Source of the DNA: UBA5336 sp039818165
GTDB lineage: Bacteria > Pseudomonadota > Alphaproteobacteria > Caulobacterales > Hyphomonadaceae
Direction: 5' to 3'
Assembly (NCBI GenBank): GCA_039818165.1
Contig: JBCBUL010000011.1
Span: forward strand, 1-64,000
Length of the DNA: 64,000 nt
The position numbers were made by a program, and so were the translations under genes. Under the pieces are notes generated by a model that was given only the letters and a program-made list of their open reading frames with translations, ran no database searches and was not told the DNA's origin. Within the stretch, counting starts at the first letter, position 1; each line of letters starts with the position of its first letter. Positions 32,978-42,783 of this stretch are shown here, one piece after another.

Positions 32978-35215
32978 ATGAGCGACACTATGGATAACGA
33001 CTCAGACCGCGTCATAAATGAACCCATGAGCGAGGCGCTTTCCAAGCGCTATCTCGCCTATGCCCTCTCAACGATCACGGCACGCGCACTACCGGACGTG
33101 CGCGACGGGCTTAAACCCGTTCAACGTCGCATCCTCTATGCGATGCGCGAATTGAAACTGAACCCTGAGGGTGCGTATCGCAAATGCGCGAAAATCGTCG
33201 GCGAGGTGATGGGTAACTATCACCCCCATGGTGACAGCGCGATTTATGACACTCTGGTCCGCCTCGCCCAGGATTTCTCTGTGCGTTACCCGCTGGTCGA
33301 TGGCCAGGGCAATTTCGGCAATATTGACGGCGATGCCGCCGCTGCGATGCGCTACACCGAAAGCCGGATGACAGACGCAGCGAAACTGCTTCTGGAAGGC
33401 CTGGACGAGGACGCCGTCGACTTTCGGGTTACCTATGACGAGTCCAATGAAGAGCCCGTGGTTCTCCCCGCAGGCTATCCGAATCTCCTCGCCAATGGCG
33501 CAACGGGGATTGCGGTGGGCATGGCGACGTCCATCCCCCCCCATAACGCTGCTGAAGTCATTGATGCCGCACTGCTCCTGATTAAAGACAAGAATGCTCC
33601 CCTGGAAGAACTCCTGAATGTGATGCCAGGACCAGACTTCCCCACCGGAGGCGTGATTGTCGAACCCCGCTCATCGATCCGTGAGGCCTATGAAACCGGC
33701 CGGGGCAGCTTCCGGATGCGAGCCAAATGGCAGGTCGAAGACCTGGGGCGGGGCACTTGGCAGATCGTTGTGACGGAAATTCCGTATCAGGTTCAAAAGG
33801 GGCGTCTCATTGAAAAGCTGGCAGAACTGATTGAGACCAAGAAGGTCCCTCTGCTGGATGATGTGCGCGATGAGAGCGCTGAGGATATACGTCTGATCCT
33901 CGAGCCGCGTTCCAAGACCGTTGACCCGAACGTGCTCATGGAAAGTCTGTTCAAGGTTTCAGACCTGGAGTCTCGCTTCTCCCTCAACATGAACGTGTTG
34001 AACGACGGCGTACCGCAAGTCATGGGACTGCGGGGCGTTCTCAGGTCCTATCTCGATCATCGCCGCGAGGTGGTACAGCGCCGGGCGCGCCACCGGCTCG
34101 ACAAGATTGAGAAGCGTCTGCACGTTCTTGATGGCTATTTGATTGCCTTCCTGAACATCGACGAAGTGATACGGATCATTCGCGAAGAGGATGACCCGAA
34201 ACAGGAAATGATTGACCGATTCTCGATCACAGAGGTCCAGGCCGAGGCGATCTTGAACCTGCGTCTGCGCGCCTTGCGAAAGCTCGAAGAAATGGAACTG
34301 CGCGGGGAGCATGATCGCCTGAGCCAGGAGCGCGATGATCTCAACCTGCTTCTCGGCTCAGAAGCGCGCCAATGGACGAAGGTTGGCAGGGAGTTGAAAG
34401 ACGCCAGGAAGGTGTTTGACCCTGAGAGCGAACTCGGTCGCCGCCGTGCTGTATTCGACGATGCCCCCGACATCGACCTTGATGCCGCCTTGGAGGCCTC
34501 AACCCCGAAAGAGCCTTTCACGGTTCTGCTGTCCAACAAGGGGTGGATCCGGGCGATGAAAGGCCATGGTCACGATGCCAGCCAGGCGAAATTCAAGGAA
34601 GGGGACGATCTCTTCCATTCGGTTGAGGTTTGGTCGACCGATAAATTGATCCTGATGTCCTCAGACGGTCGCGCATTCACTCTGGGTGCAGATCGGCTGC
34701 CCGGTGGGCGCGGCCATGGCGAGCCCATCAGGTTGTCGATCGACCTTGAGGACAGCGTGGAAATCCACTCCATGTTCAAACTGGATGAGAGCCGCAAACG
34801 TATAGTCGCTTCAAGCGCCGGTTATGGCTTCATTGTTCCAGAGTCTGAACTCGTCTCCAGCCGCAAAGCCGGTAAATCTGTTGTGTCGGTTCCAGACGGC
34901 GCCGTGTTGAACATCTGCGAAGTCGCCCAGGGCGATCAGGTGGCTGTTATTGGGTCCAACCGGAAGATGCTGATCTTTGACCGTGAAGACCTGCCTGAAA
35001 TGGCGCGCGGCAAGGGTGTTAAACTCCAAACGTATCGCGGTGACGACGCGCTTGTGGACGCAATCGTATTCCACAAGGAGGACGGATTGTTCGTTGTGGA
35101 GCCGAGTGGGCGCAATCGCGGCATCGCAGAGTGGGCCGACTATCTGGGCAAGCGGGCTCAAGCGGGCAAAGCTGTCCCGAAAGGGTTTCCCCGCTCGGGC
35201 CGGTTCAACAGCTAA
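32978..35215 (+). CDS. parC: DNA topoisomerase IV subunit A
   Basis: A 745-residue type IIA topoisomerase subunit for chromosome decatenation. The DNA-cleavage tyrosine lies in AAMRYTESRM near residue 124. The quinolone-resistance region VMGNYHPHGDSAIYD has the wild-type serine. ATG 32978 is used because GGGAGAGG lies at the right spacing upstream. The C-terminal part has the beta-pinwheel repeats of ParC and is shorter than that of GyrA; with the overall length and the absence of a GyrA box (QRRGGKG), I call it ParC rather than GyrA. Confidence 0.9.
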   Translation: MSDTMDNDSDRVINEPMSEALSKRYLAYALSTITARALPDVRDGLKPVQRRILYAMRELKLNPEGAYRKCAKIVGEVMGNYHPHGDSAIYDTLVRLAQDFSVRYPLVDGQGNFGNIDGDAAAAMRYTESRMTDAAKLLLEGLDEDAVDFRVTYDESNEEPVVLPAGYPNLLANGATGIAVGMATSIPPHNAAEVIDAALLLIKDKNAPLEELLNVMPGPDFPTGGVIVEPRSSIREAYETGRGSFRMRAKWQVEDLGRGTWQIVVTEIPYQVQKGRLIEKLAELIETKKVPLLDDVRDESAEDIRLILEPRSKTVDPNVLMESLFKVSDLESRFSLNMNVLNDGVPQVMGLRGVLRSYLDHRREVVQRRARHRLDKIEKRLHVLDGYLIAFLNIDEVIRIIREEDDPKQEMIDRFSITEVQAEAILNLRLRALRKLEEMELRGEHDRLSQERDDLNLLLGSEARQWTKVGRELKDARKVFDPESELGRRRAVFDDAPDIDLDAALEASTPKEPFTVLLSNKGWIRAMKGHGHDASQAKFKEGDDLFHSVEVWSTDKLILMSSDGRAFTLGADRLPGGRGHGEPIRLSIDLEDSVEIHSMFKLDESRKRIVASSAGYGFIVPESELVSSRKAGKSVVSVPDGAVLNICEVAQGDQVAVIGSNRKMLIFDREDLPEMARGKGVKLQTYRGDDALVDAIVFHKEDGLFVVEPSGRNRGIAEWADYLGKRAQAGKAVPKGFPRSGRFNS

Positions 35216-35272
35216 GCTTGCCGCCGGGTCCTGGCCCGGCTAGTCATTTGCTATCCATCCGGGAGGGAACTT

Positions 35273-35842
35273 ATGGAAACGGTCTATATCGTCTTAGGGC
35301 TTATCGCGCTCGTCGCGATTGGTACGATTGCCATTTACAATGGTCTGGTTTCAAAGCGTCAACGCTGCAATCAGGCGTTTGCAGACATCGATGTCCAACT
35401 CAAGCAACGCCAGAACCTGATCCCGAACCTCGTAGAAACGGTGAAAGGCTATGCCTCCCACGAGCAGGAAACCTTCCAGCAAGTGATCGCAGCCCGCAAT
35501 GCAGCCATGGCGGCTTCAGACCCTAACTCTGTGGAGCAAGCTGAAACCTTGCTGTCGGGCGCGCTTGGAAAGCTCTTCGCACTTGCCGAAGCGTATCCAG
35601 ATCTGAAAGCCAACACCAACTTCATCCAGTTGCAGGAAGAGTTGTCACTGATTGAAGACAAGCTTGCCGCTGCTCGCCGCTTCTACAACTCCGCGGTGCA
35701 GTCCTACAACACGTCCCGCGAGCAGTTCCCGGGTTCGATTGTTGCTGGCATGTTCAACTTCGAACCGCGCAACTTTTTCGACGTGGGGATCGAGGCGCGC
35801 GAAGCCCTTTCCGTGGTTCCGGAAGTCAAGTTCGAATCCTAG
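35273..35842 (+). CDS. lemA: LemA-family protein
   Basis: A 189-residue membrane-anchored protein: an N-terminal helix (VYIVLGLIALVAIGTIAIYNG) with a long cytoplasmic or periplasmic four-helix bundle after it. Typical markers are QRCNQAFADIDVQLKQRQNLIPNLVETVKGY and ARRFYNSAVQSYNTSREQFP. The family's biochemical role is unknown. The usual partner (TPM/DUF477 protein) is not next to it. GGAGGG at 35260-35266 gives a good start, and the gene ends before a strong terminator. Confidence 0.9.
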   Translation: METVYIVLGLIALVAIGTIAIYNGLVSKRQRCNQAFADIDVQLKQRQNLIPNLVETVKGYASHEQETFQQVIAARNAAMAASDPNSVEQAETLLSGALGKLFALAEAYPDLKANTNFIQLQEELSLIEDKLAAARRFYNSAVQSYNTSREQFPGSIVAGMFNFEPRNFFDVGIEAREALSVVPEVKFES

Positions 35843-35868
35843 AGAAAGAGTTCAGCCCATTTATCAAC

Positions 35869-35904
35869 AACGCCGACCCGAACAGATAGGGTCGGCGTTT
35901 TTTG
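35869..35904 (+). terminator. Intrinsic terminator after lemA
   Basis: An eleven-pair stem, AACGCCGACCC (35869-35879) with GGGTCGGCGTT (35889-35899), closes a nine-base loop and runs into six T. It sits between lemA and the convergent TRAP permease gene and can stop transcription from lemA; the opposite side lacks a T-run in the needed direction (only AACAACGCC). Confidence 0.85.
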
Positions 35905-35911
35905 TGGACTT

Positions 35912-37486
35912 TTACTGAGCAGCCAGAGCGGGCAGCCATGTGGCAAGCGCCGGAACGGCCGCGACAAGCGCGATCATCGACAATTGAAGACCGATAAACG
36001 GTATCGCGCCCCGCCAGATATCTGCCGTTGCAACCCCGTCGGGCGCAGCACCACGCAGATAAAATAAAGCAAATCCAAACGGTGGGGTGAGGAAGCTTGT
36101 CTGAAGGTTTAAAGCCATCAGAATCGCCAACCAGATCGGATCAAAGCCCATTATGATCAGCGGCGGCGCAACCAGCGGAACCACTACAAAAACGATCTCG
36201 ATAAAGTCCAGAAAGAAGCCAAGAATGAACATCACCAGCATGGTGATGGCCAGCGCGCCCCATTTCCCACCTGGGACGGACGCTAGCAGGTCAGCGACCA
36301 GATCGTCACCGCCAAAGCCACGAAACACGAGCGCGAACAGCGAAGCACCGATCAGGATCAGGAAAACCATCGCCGTGATATGGGCTGCGCTTTTGAACGA
36401 GGCGTTGAATTGCTGAGCGCGATTGAGCGCGAGGAGTCCGATTACAAAGCTCGAAAAGAATACGAGTGTCAGACCCATTGCGACGACGATGGCCGCTATC
36501 TCAAGAACGGGGATGCTGTCGCGGTTGACGCGCAAATCCATCACATTCGACAAGACAAACAATGCGGCCAGCGAGAAGAGCCCTGCCACTATCGCCCAGC
36601 GGGTGCCAGCCTCGCCGTTTGACAGTCTGAGCCCGGCGAGCAGAACAGCGCCAGCTGCACCGACAGCGGCCGCTTCGGTCGGTGAGGCCACACCTGCCAA
36701 AATTGACCCCAGCACGACCAGGATCAGCAGCAGAGGCGCGCCAAGCCCAAAGACAACCTCTCCGAATTGGAGCGGCGCCGCGCCATCTGACTCAGGTGGC
36801 GCGGGACAGTCGCCAGGGCGGAACAATGCCGTAGCGGCGATGTAGGCGAGATAAACCAGCACAAGCAGAAGGCCCGGTATCAGTGCACCAGCGAAAAGGT
36901 CTCCGACCGAAACAACGCTGGGCCCAATGCCCCCGGACAGACTTGCGCTCTGGTTCGCGTTAGAAATCGCGTCCGCCAAAAGGATCAAGACAATGGAGGG
37001 CGGGATAATCTGCCCCAGCGTCCCGGCTGCGGCGATGGTCCCTGTCGCCAGGCGCGGATTATACCCCTGCTTCAGCATTGTTGGCAGGGCGATCAGGGTC
37101 ATCGTGATCACTGTGGCGCCAACAATACCGGTGGAAGCGGCCAACATGGCGCCGACAAGCACTACGGCATAGCCTAGTCCACCTCGGACGGAGCTGAGCA
37201 GTCGTCCAGCGATGTGAAGCAGGTCTTCCGCCACACGTGAGCGCTCCAGCACCACTCCCATGATTACAAAGAGCGGCACAGCGATGAGCACCTGATTTTC
37301 CATCGCGCCCTGTATGCGGGCCGGGTACCCTTTCAAGAAGGCGTCGGGAAACACCCCAAGCGCAATTCCCAAAAGCGCAAAGAGGAGCGCGACCCCGCCC
37401 AGCGTTAGCGCGACCGGATACCCCCCCATGAGTGCTATTATCGCGCATGCGAACATCGCAATTGCGAGAATGAGCTCAATTTCCAT
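35912..37486 (-). CDS. TRAP transporter large permease (DctM family)
   Basis: A 524-residue inner-membrane subunit with about 12-14 helices that uses the sodium gradient to import carboxylates. Family signatures include VLIAVPLFVIMGVVLERS near residue 70, TIAAAGTLGQIIPPSIVLILLADAI and a final segment with TSFLTPPFGFALFYLRG. It is longer than the typical 425-residue DctM, with an insert between membrane helices after residue 300. It is overlapping by one base with the small permease gene, and the operon is dctP-dctQ-dctM on the minus strand. Confidence 0.9.
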   Translation of the reverse strand: MEIELILAIAMFACAIIALMGGYPVALTLGGVALLFALLGIALGVFPDAFLKGYPARIQGAMENQVLIAVPLFVIMGVVLERSRVAEDLLHIAGRLLSSVRGGLGYAVVLVGAMLAASTGIVGATVITMTLIALPTMLKQGYNPRLATGTIAAAGTLGQIIPPSIVLILLADAISNANQSASLSGGIGPSVVSVGDLFAGALIPGLLLVLVYLAYIAATALFRPGDCPAPPESDGAAPLQFGEVVFGLGAPLLLILVVLGSILAGVASPTEAAAVGAAGAVLLAGLRLSNGEAGTRWAIVAGLFSLAALFVLSNVMDLRVNRDSIPVLEIAAIVVAMGLTLVFFSSFVIGLLALNRAQQFNASFKSAAHITAMVFLILIGASLFALVFRGFGGDDLVADLLASVPGGKWGALAITMLVMFILGFFLDFIEIVFVVVPLVAPPLIIMGFDPIWLAILMALNLQTSFLTPPFGFALFYLRGAAPDGVATADIWRGAIPFIGLQLSMIALVAAVPALATWLPALAAQ

Positions 37487-38139
37487 CAGCCCAGAACCGC
37501 CGAATGGTCAGCATCGGCACCGCGTTGGCCGGTCACGATCTGAGCCGCCTTGGTCGCCTGGCTGAGCCCCTGCGCCATCACCAGAACAGCAAAGAACGGG
37601 ATCAGCGTGCGAAACAGAAACAGGATAGGCAGTCCATCGCTTTCGCGCGACGCCTCAAAATTGGCCCAGGAGCGCACGAATGACGGCGAAATGGCCGACC
37701 ACAGTATCAGCATGCAGATCGGAAACAGAAAGAAATAGATCCCGATGAGTTCTGCGAAAGCCCGCCCCCGGACGCCAAACCGTGGCCTCAAGATATCCAC
37801 TCGGACATGGTCATCGTCCTTAAGGGCGCTGGCACTGGCCAAAAGAAACATCGCAGCAAAACTGTAGACCACCGTTTCGCTGAGCCAGGAGAATGACAGG
37901 CCGAACACGTACCGTAGAATGACCACGAACAACTGCGCCACCACGATCATCACGCCGCACGCCATCGCTAACGCAAGCGCGGCAGATGAAATGCGGTCAA
38001 TCCAGTGCGCGACGCCATTCGACACTCCGAGCATAGCGCTTGGAAACACCAGGCAAAAAAACGGGAGCATTAGAAGCGGGGAAAGTCCAAAGCCTGCCCA
38101 TTTCAAGCCCGTACCGAGTAGAAGGAAAAAATCCGCCAT
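37486..38139 (-). CDS. TRAP transporter small permease (DctQ family)
   Basis: A 217-residue small membrane subunit with about four helices (family DctQ). The conserved region is LRYVFGLSFSWLSETVVYSFAAMFLLASASALKDDDHVRVDI, whose E/D pattern is typical; WALSE-type motif WLSE is clear. ATG 38139 is used; a longer start at 38208 lies inside the binding-protein gene. It lies nine bases after the binding protein's stop. Confidence 0.85.
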   Translation of the reverse strand: MADFFLLLGTGLKWAGFGLSPLLMLPFFCLVFPSAMLGVSNGVAHWIDRISSAALALAMACGVMIVVAQLFVVILRYVFGLSFSWLSETVVYSFAAMFLLASASALKDDDHVRVDILRPRFGVRGRAFAELIGIYFFLFPICMLILWSAISPSFVRSWANFEASRESDGLPILFLFRTLIPFFAVLVMAQGLSQATKAAQIVTGQRGADADHSAVLG

Positions 38140-38147
38140 TGCGTGGA

Positions 38148-39272
38148 CTAGCCGGCTGTGCCGCGCTCCCGAGCGGTATAGTACGCCCCGTCGGAGACAC
38201 GTGCCCAACCGCGCATTGCGCTGAGAGCGTCTTCAAAACTCTCATAAATACGCTTCTCAAGCGCTCCAGAGTTGCCCGCATCACTGCGAACGTCCGCGCT
38301 GGCCTCGCCCATGCGTGCTACCACATCATCTGGGAAACTTCTCAGCTCGGTGCCGTGCTCGCGGGTCAACAAGTCCAAGTGTCGGGCATTTTGATAGGTG
38401 AACTCACCGACGCTGAGATGGTTCACGGCGTTGCAGGCCGATTTGATGATGGTCTGCTCTGTTTCGGTAAGGCCATCCCACACGCCGCGATTGATGCCAA
38501 CGGCCAATGATGCGCCCGGTTCGTGGAACCCTGGCCCATAGTAAAATGGGGCCTCTCGGTGGAATCCAAGGAAGAAATCGTTCCACGGACCAACCCACTC
38601 AGTAGCATCAATCTGCCCGGTTTGGAGCGCCTGATAAATCTCTCCGCCGGACAGTGCGACGGCCGACCCGCCCAGTGCACGCAGCACATCGCCGCCTTGG
38701 CCGGGGATACGCATCTTCAGTCCATTCAGATCGTCCAGGCTGTTGACTTCCCGCTTGAACCAGCCGCCCATCTGATGGCCCGTATTGGCCGCCTGCAGCG
38801 CTTTCACGCCAAACTGCCCGGAAAGCTCATCCCATAGTTCCTGACCGCCACCAAAGTCGATCCAACCCATGATCTCCTGAGCCGTCATGCCCATTGGGAC
38901 TGCTGTGAAGAAAGGAAATCCTTCTGACTTCGCTTTCCAGTAATACTCAGCACCATGATACATATCAGCCGTACCATCGGCGACGGCATCGAAGCTCTGA
39001 AAAGCCGGCACCAGTTCGCCCGCAGCAAAAACACGGACTTCGAGTGTCCCTTCAGAGAGCGCACTGATCTGCTCAGCAACTCGTTCAGCAGCGGCGCCGA
39101 GCCCCGGAAGGTTCTTTGGCCATGTCGTGACCATGGTTAGCCGTTTACGGCTCCGCGAAACAGCAGGTGACGACGGACCGTCGGATGAAGACGTCTGCGC
39201 CCCACAGGCTGTGAGACCCGCGCCCGACACACCGATTGTTGCCGCACCGATGAATTTGCGTCGGTCCATCAT
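38148..39272 (-). CDS. TRAP substrate-binding lipoprotein (DctP/TakP-like)
   Basis: A 374-residue solute receptor. The signal has a twin-arginine motif DRRKFIG (R4, R5) and, at its end, a lipobox LTAC with C23, so it is probably exported folded by Tat and then lipidated. ATG 39272 has GGGGAGG at a fitting distance; a TTG two codons upstream is possible. The mature domain resembles 2-oxoacid receptors of the TakP group (LPGLGAAAERVAEQI, MRIPGQGGDVLRALGG, ATEWVGPWNDFFLGFH). Substrate likely a carboxylate, but the residues binding it cannot be assigned by eye. Confidence 0.85.
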   Translation of the reverse strand: MMDRRKFIGAATIGVSGAGLTACGAQTSSSDGPSSPAVSRSRKRLTMVTTWPKNLPGLGAAAERVAEQISALSEGTLEVRVFAAGELVPAFQSFDAVADGTADMYHGAEYYWKAKSEGFPFFTAVPMGMTAQEIMGWIDFGGGQELWDELSGQFGVKALQAANTGHQMGGWFKREVNSLDDLNGLKMRIPGQGGDVLRALGGSAVALSGGEIYQALQTGQIDATEWVGPWNDFFLGFHREAPFYYGPGFHEPGASLAVGINRGVWDGLTETEQTIIKSACNAVNHLSVGEFTYQNARHLDLLTREHGTELRSFPDDVVARMGEASADVRSDAGNSGALEKRIYESFEDALSAMRGWARVSDGAYYTARERGTAG

Positions 39273-39297
39273 GCTCAACCTCCCCAGGCTCTTTTGA

Positions 39298-40056
39298 TCA
39301 GTCGTGGTCGAGAAGTGGGCGCCACGTTTCGCCGTCCAGAACTTCTAGCGGTTGGTAGTCGCGCTTGTAATCCATTTTTGCGCTGCCCTTGATCCAATAG
39401 CCAAGGTAGACATGTGGGAGCCCGAGCTGCTGCACCTGGCGGATATGATCCAGGATCATCATCCGTCCGAGGCTTCGCCTGTCCTGCTCCGGGTCAAAGA
39501 AGGTGTAGACCATGGACAAGCCATCGCGCAGCACATCCGTGATGGAGCAGGCCAACAGGGGCGCATCGGGGTCTGTCCCCAACCGATACTCAAAGATCAA
39601 GCTGCGTACCGGACTGTCGGCAACCATGTTTACATAGTCACGAAAAGTCATTTCAGACATTCCACCGCCATCATGGCGACCTCGGAGATAGGTCCGCAAC
39701 AGTCTGAACTGTCCGCGGGTGGGTTGGGCTGGAACCGGTGATCGCACCAAATCCTTATTGCGGTTCATGACCCGTCTTTGGTTGCGCGACATGCTGAAGG
39801 CCTGAGCATCCACACGCACGCTTCGGCACGCATTGCATGCTGGGCAAGCGGGCCTGTAGGCGATGCCTTGTGACCGCCGAAAGCCAGATTGGCTAAGCGT
39901 ATTGTGGAGCGCATCGGACTCTGAAACGGCCAAACTCGTGAAAGCCTTGCGCTCCCGCTTTCCCGGCAGATACGGGCACGGGGACGGATTGGTCAGGAAG
40001 AAACGCAGGTTGCGCTTCAGGCCAATCGGAAAGGTATTAGAGTCGTTCAGCTTCAT
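39298..40056 (-). CDS. bpt: Aspartate/glutamate leucyltransferase Bpt
   Basis: A 252-residue aminoacyl-tRNA-protein transferase that adds leucine to N-terminal Asp or Glu and so marks proteins for the ClpS/ClpAP route. Family signatures CPYLPGKRERKAFT, YRPACPACNACRSVRV (the cysteine set is intact) and YVYLGYWIKGSAKMDYK-like (VYLGYWIKGSAKMDYKRDYQP) are present. It starts at ATG 40056. It follows the SLC13-type transporter gene on the same strand after about 20 bases. Confidence 0.9.
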   Translation of the reverse strand: MKLNDSNTFPIGLKRNLRFFLTNPSPCPYLPGKRERKAFTSLAVSESDALHNTLSQSGFRRSQGIAYRPACPACNACRSVRVDAQAFSMSRNQRRVMNRNKDLVRSPVPAQPTRGQFRLLRTYLRGRHDGGGMSEMTFRDYVNMVADSPVRSLIFEYRLGTDPDAPLLACSITDVLRDGLSMVYTFFDPEQDRRSLGRMMILDHIRQVQQLGLPHVYLGYWIKGSAKMDYKRDYQPLEVLDGETWRPLLDHD

Positions 40057-40075
40057 TTGAGAGGGATTTAGTCAG

Positions 40076-41941
40076 TTAGAGGTCAAAACGCCAAGGGGCG
40101 ATTGCCGTGAATGTCGCCCACAACAGGATTACAAGCGGTCCGCCGAACCGAACAAAGTCGCCAAATTTGTAGTGACCCGGTCCCATAACAAGCAAATTGG
40201 TCTGATAGGCAATCGGCGTGGCGAAGCAGCAATTGGCGCCGTAGATCACGGCCAGGAGGTAGGGCAGGGGGTCTGGCGCCCCGATTTGCTCGGCCGCAGA
40301 AAGTGCAATCGGAGAGAAAAGGACCGCTGTTGCGGCATTGCTGAGTAAATTGGTCATTACAGCAACGGCCAGGAAGACCATCGAAAGAACGGCTAGCGGC
40401 CCAAATGGCTCTGCGACCGACACCACGCCTGTTGCGATCACCCTTGCAGCGCCTGTCAGTTCGAGCGCCGTCCCCATGGCGATGGCCGCCGCGATCACGA
40501 GAAAAATCCTCAGATCAAGGGCGCGTGCCGCCTGACGGCTGTTCAGGCACCCTATGACGATCATGCCAAATGCCGCGAGGATGGACGCATGAAGAATGGA
40601 AAGAAAGCCCGTCGCAGCCGCAACAACCATGGCAACCGCGACAAGCCTCGCCGACAGGGCTTTTGCCGACAAATCAATTTCGGTCTTTGACCATTCCAGC
40701 AAAATCAAATCCCGGCTTGCCCGCAATTCGCGCAACGCATCTGACGGACCGCAGAGCAACAGCGTGTCGCCGGCTTCCAGGCGGATCTCACCCAATTTGG
40801 CGCGGATCATGTGAGACCGCCTCTGAATTCCGAGCACAACGGCGCTAGTCAGACGCCGAAAGCCGAGCATTTCAACCGTACGTCCCGCCATCCGAGAACC
40901 GGGCGCCACAACCGCTTCGGTCAGCACAAGGGACTTTGGCGCTTCATTGCTGTCATCTACGCCCGTGCCAGAGCGCCAGATTTGTTCGAGCATCTGCGAA
41001 TGAGTCGACAGCACGCTCATCAACGCAGACCGGGTCGCCGCCACAATGACCAGATCGCCCTGTTCGAGGGCAACATCCTCAAATGGAGGCAGAATCGCGC
41101 GCTCCCCGCGCTGAATAACGCGCACTGTAAAGTTGGGCAGTTCCTTGAACATGCCGGCCACGGGTTTCTGACCGATCAGAAAATGATCTTTCCCAAGCTC
41201 TATCTGCGCGACGAACTGCTTCCCGCTTGTCGTGACAATGTCTTCTTCGAGACCACGTCTCGAGGGCAGGAGCAGGTTTGAAAACAGCATCAGGTAGAGA
41301 AAACCGACACCTGCCAGAACCAATCCGACAGGTGTCTGATCGAAGAAGCCCAGCTCGGCCTGCTCAATGCGCAGGTAGGTTTCGGCGGCGAGCAGGTTGG
41401 TCGACGTGCCGATGAGGGTCGTCATGCCCGCAAAGATGCTCGCGAAGCTCAATGGGATCATGAGCTTGGAGGGCGATCCCTTCATGTGCTGGGCGATTGC
41501 GCTCATGACCGGGAGGAACATGATGACCACCGGCGTGTTGTTGATGAACGCCGAGATGACAAAGACGGTAAGAAACGTGGCGCACAGGGTCAGTCTGGGC
41601 TGCTTTTCGTAGGCATTCAGCAAGGCGCGTGTCGGCGACTCCAGTGCGCCCGTCTGAAATAAGCCCTGACCAACAACGAGCAAGGCCATGATTGTAATAA
41701 GCGCGGGATTGCCGAAACCCGCCAAGAGGTCATTTGCGCTTACCGGGTCACCAGCCGCATCGGTCGCACCGGGCAGAACAAACAGCAGCATCAGGGACGC
41801 AATGAGACCGACGGAGATAATCTCCATGGACCATTTGTCTGACGCATAGAGCCCGATTGACACCACGACAATCGCAAGGCTCGCGAGCATGGGCCAATGG
41901 TTTACTAGTTCTGACAGCACTCGGAACTCCGGGAGACTCAA
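40076..41941 (-). CDS. SLC13/CitT-type anion transporter with two RCK_C domains
   Basis: A 621-residue membrane transporter. The two membrane halves each hold a motif of the sodium/anion family, VISAFINNTPVVIMFLP and VMTNLLSNAATAVLFSP. Between them lies a soluble insert of about 200 residues with two RCK_C (TrkA_C) domains (FTVRVIQRGERAILPPFEDVALEQGDLVIVA; LGIQRRSHMIRAKLGEIRLEAGDTLLLCG). This is the typical architecture of TrkA-C-containing SLC13 permeases, whose substrates are sulfate or other anions; here it is unknown. The start is a TTG at 41941 (ATG at 41890 is an alternative). Confidence 0.85.
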   Translation of the reverse strand: MSLPEFRVLSELVNHWPMLASLAIVVVSIGLYASDKWSMEIISVGLIASLMLLFVLPGATDAAGDPVSANDLLAGFGNPALITIMALLVVGQGLFQTGALESPTRALLNAYEKQPRLTLCATFLTVFVISAFINNTPVVIMFLPVMSAIAQHMKGSPSKLMIPLSFASIFAGMTTLIGTSTNLLAAETYLRIEQAELGFFDQTPVGLVLAGVGFLYLMLFSNLLLPSRRGLEEDIVTTSGKQFVAQIELGKDHFLIGQKPVAGMFKELPNFTVRVIQRGERAILPPFEDVALEQGDLVIVAATRSALMSVLSTHSQMLEQIWRSGTGVDDSNEAPKSLVLTEAVVAPGSRMAGRTVEMLGFRRLTSAVVLGIQRRSHMIRAKLGEIRLEAGDTLLLCGPSDALRELRASRDLILLEWSKTEIDLSAKALSARLVAVAMVVAAATGFLSILHASILAAFGMIVIGCLNSRQAARALDLRIFLVIAAAIAMGTALELTGAARVIATGVVSVAEPFGPLAVLSMVFLAVAVMTNLLSNAATAVLFSPIALSAAEQIGAPDPLPYLLAVIYGANCCFATPIAYQTNLLVMGPGHYKFGDFVRFGGPLVILLWATFTAIAPWRFDL

Positions 41942-41960
41942 CGCGTCGAGTGATGCGTGA

Positions 41961-42644
41961 CTATTCCGTGACTTGCAAGACGAGTGTCACACGGCGGTTC
42001 GCCGCCAAATGAGGTTCCTCTGCTCGCAGGGGCTGAGTATCTGCAAAACCGACAACGCCTTTTATCCGGACCGGGTCAGTTCCGGCTTCAACAAGCAGAC
42101 GCCGCGCTGCATCCGCGCGCCTTAAGGACAGTGTCCAGTTATCACCTGCTGCGCCCGCCGCTGGGAAGGCGTCCGCATGCCCTTCGATTTCGATATCCCA
42201 GGGCTGACGCTGCAGAATGTCGGAAAGCGCAGACAGCGTGGCTACGCCATCAGGGGTCAGGTCTGATCCGCCAGACACAAACATTGGCCGAGCTTGTCCG
42301 TCCATGACATCAAGCCGGACACGCGTGCCTTCAGCGCTTACAACAACATGATTGCGGTAGGGCAGGAGAGCGCGGGAGGCTTTCAACGCTGTCGAAGCCT
42401 CAATAGCCTTGTCTTCCAAGCCTGCCGGCACCTCTGGCTCGCGATATTCTGTGTCGCCCCTGAAATACCCTGCGAACGCCGCGCGGTTTTCTTCCGGCGC
42501 ATCATTTACAAGCCAAAGGACAAGGAAGAGGGCGACAAGCGCTGTCAGGAAGTCGGCATACGCCAGCTTCCAATTGCCCGCCTGGCGGGCCGGCGCAAGG
42601 GGCATTCTGCCCCGTTCGCGCCGATAGGCGTTTGCGATTGCCAT
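41961..42644 (-). CDS. MotB-like flagellar stator/OmpA-domain protein
   Basis: A 227-residue protein with the plug/helix signature of MotB: WKLAYADFLTALVALFLVLWLV, in which D31 is the proton-carrying aspartate. An OmpA-like peptidoglycan-binding domain follows (about residues 110-227) with IEIEGHADAFPAAG, SLRRADAARRLLVEAG and PHLAANRRVTLVLQ. It is shorter than many MotB proteins. No motA lies in the window; in several alphaproteobacteria motA and motB are apart. AGGAACC precedes ATG 42644. It is the probable last gene of a minus-strand unit and is divergent from the dehydrogenase gene. Confidence 0.85.
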   Translation of the reverse strand: MAIANAYRRERGRMPLAPARQAGNWKLAYADFLTALVALFLVLWLVNDAPEENRAAFAGYFRGDTEYREPEVPAGLEDKAIEASTALKASRALLPYRNHVVVSAEGTRVRLDVMDGQARPMFVSGGSDLTPDGVATLSALSDILQRQPWDIEIEGHADAFPAAGAAGDNWTLSLRRADAARRLLVEAGTDPVRIKGVVGFADTQPLRAEEPHLAANRRVTLVLQVTE

Positions 42645-42783
42645 ACCGGTTCCTGATCTTTCTGATCGGGGATATGGCTATCATGGCGTGGTTGAGATCT
42701 TTTGATCCGTAAGTCGGAGTTTTCCGTCAAATTCAATCTATCCTATCGAATACGAGTTCAGAGATGAAAATGGAGCGGGGCTT

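Noticed and set aside
36420..36850. Plus-strand ORFs opposite the TRAP permease
   Set aside because: Shadow frames of a membrane protein gene; no start signal or family features.
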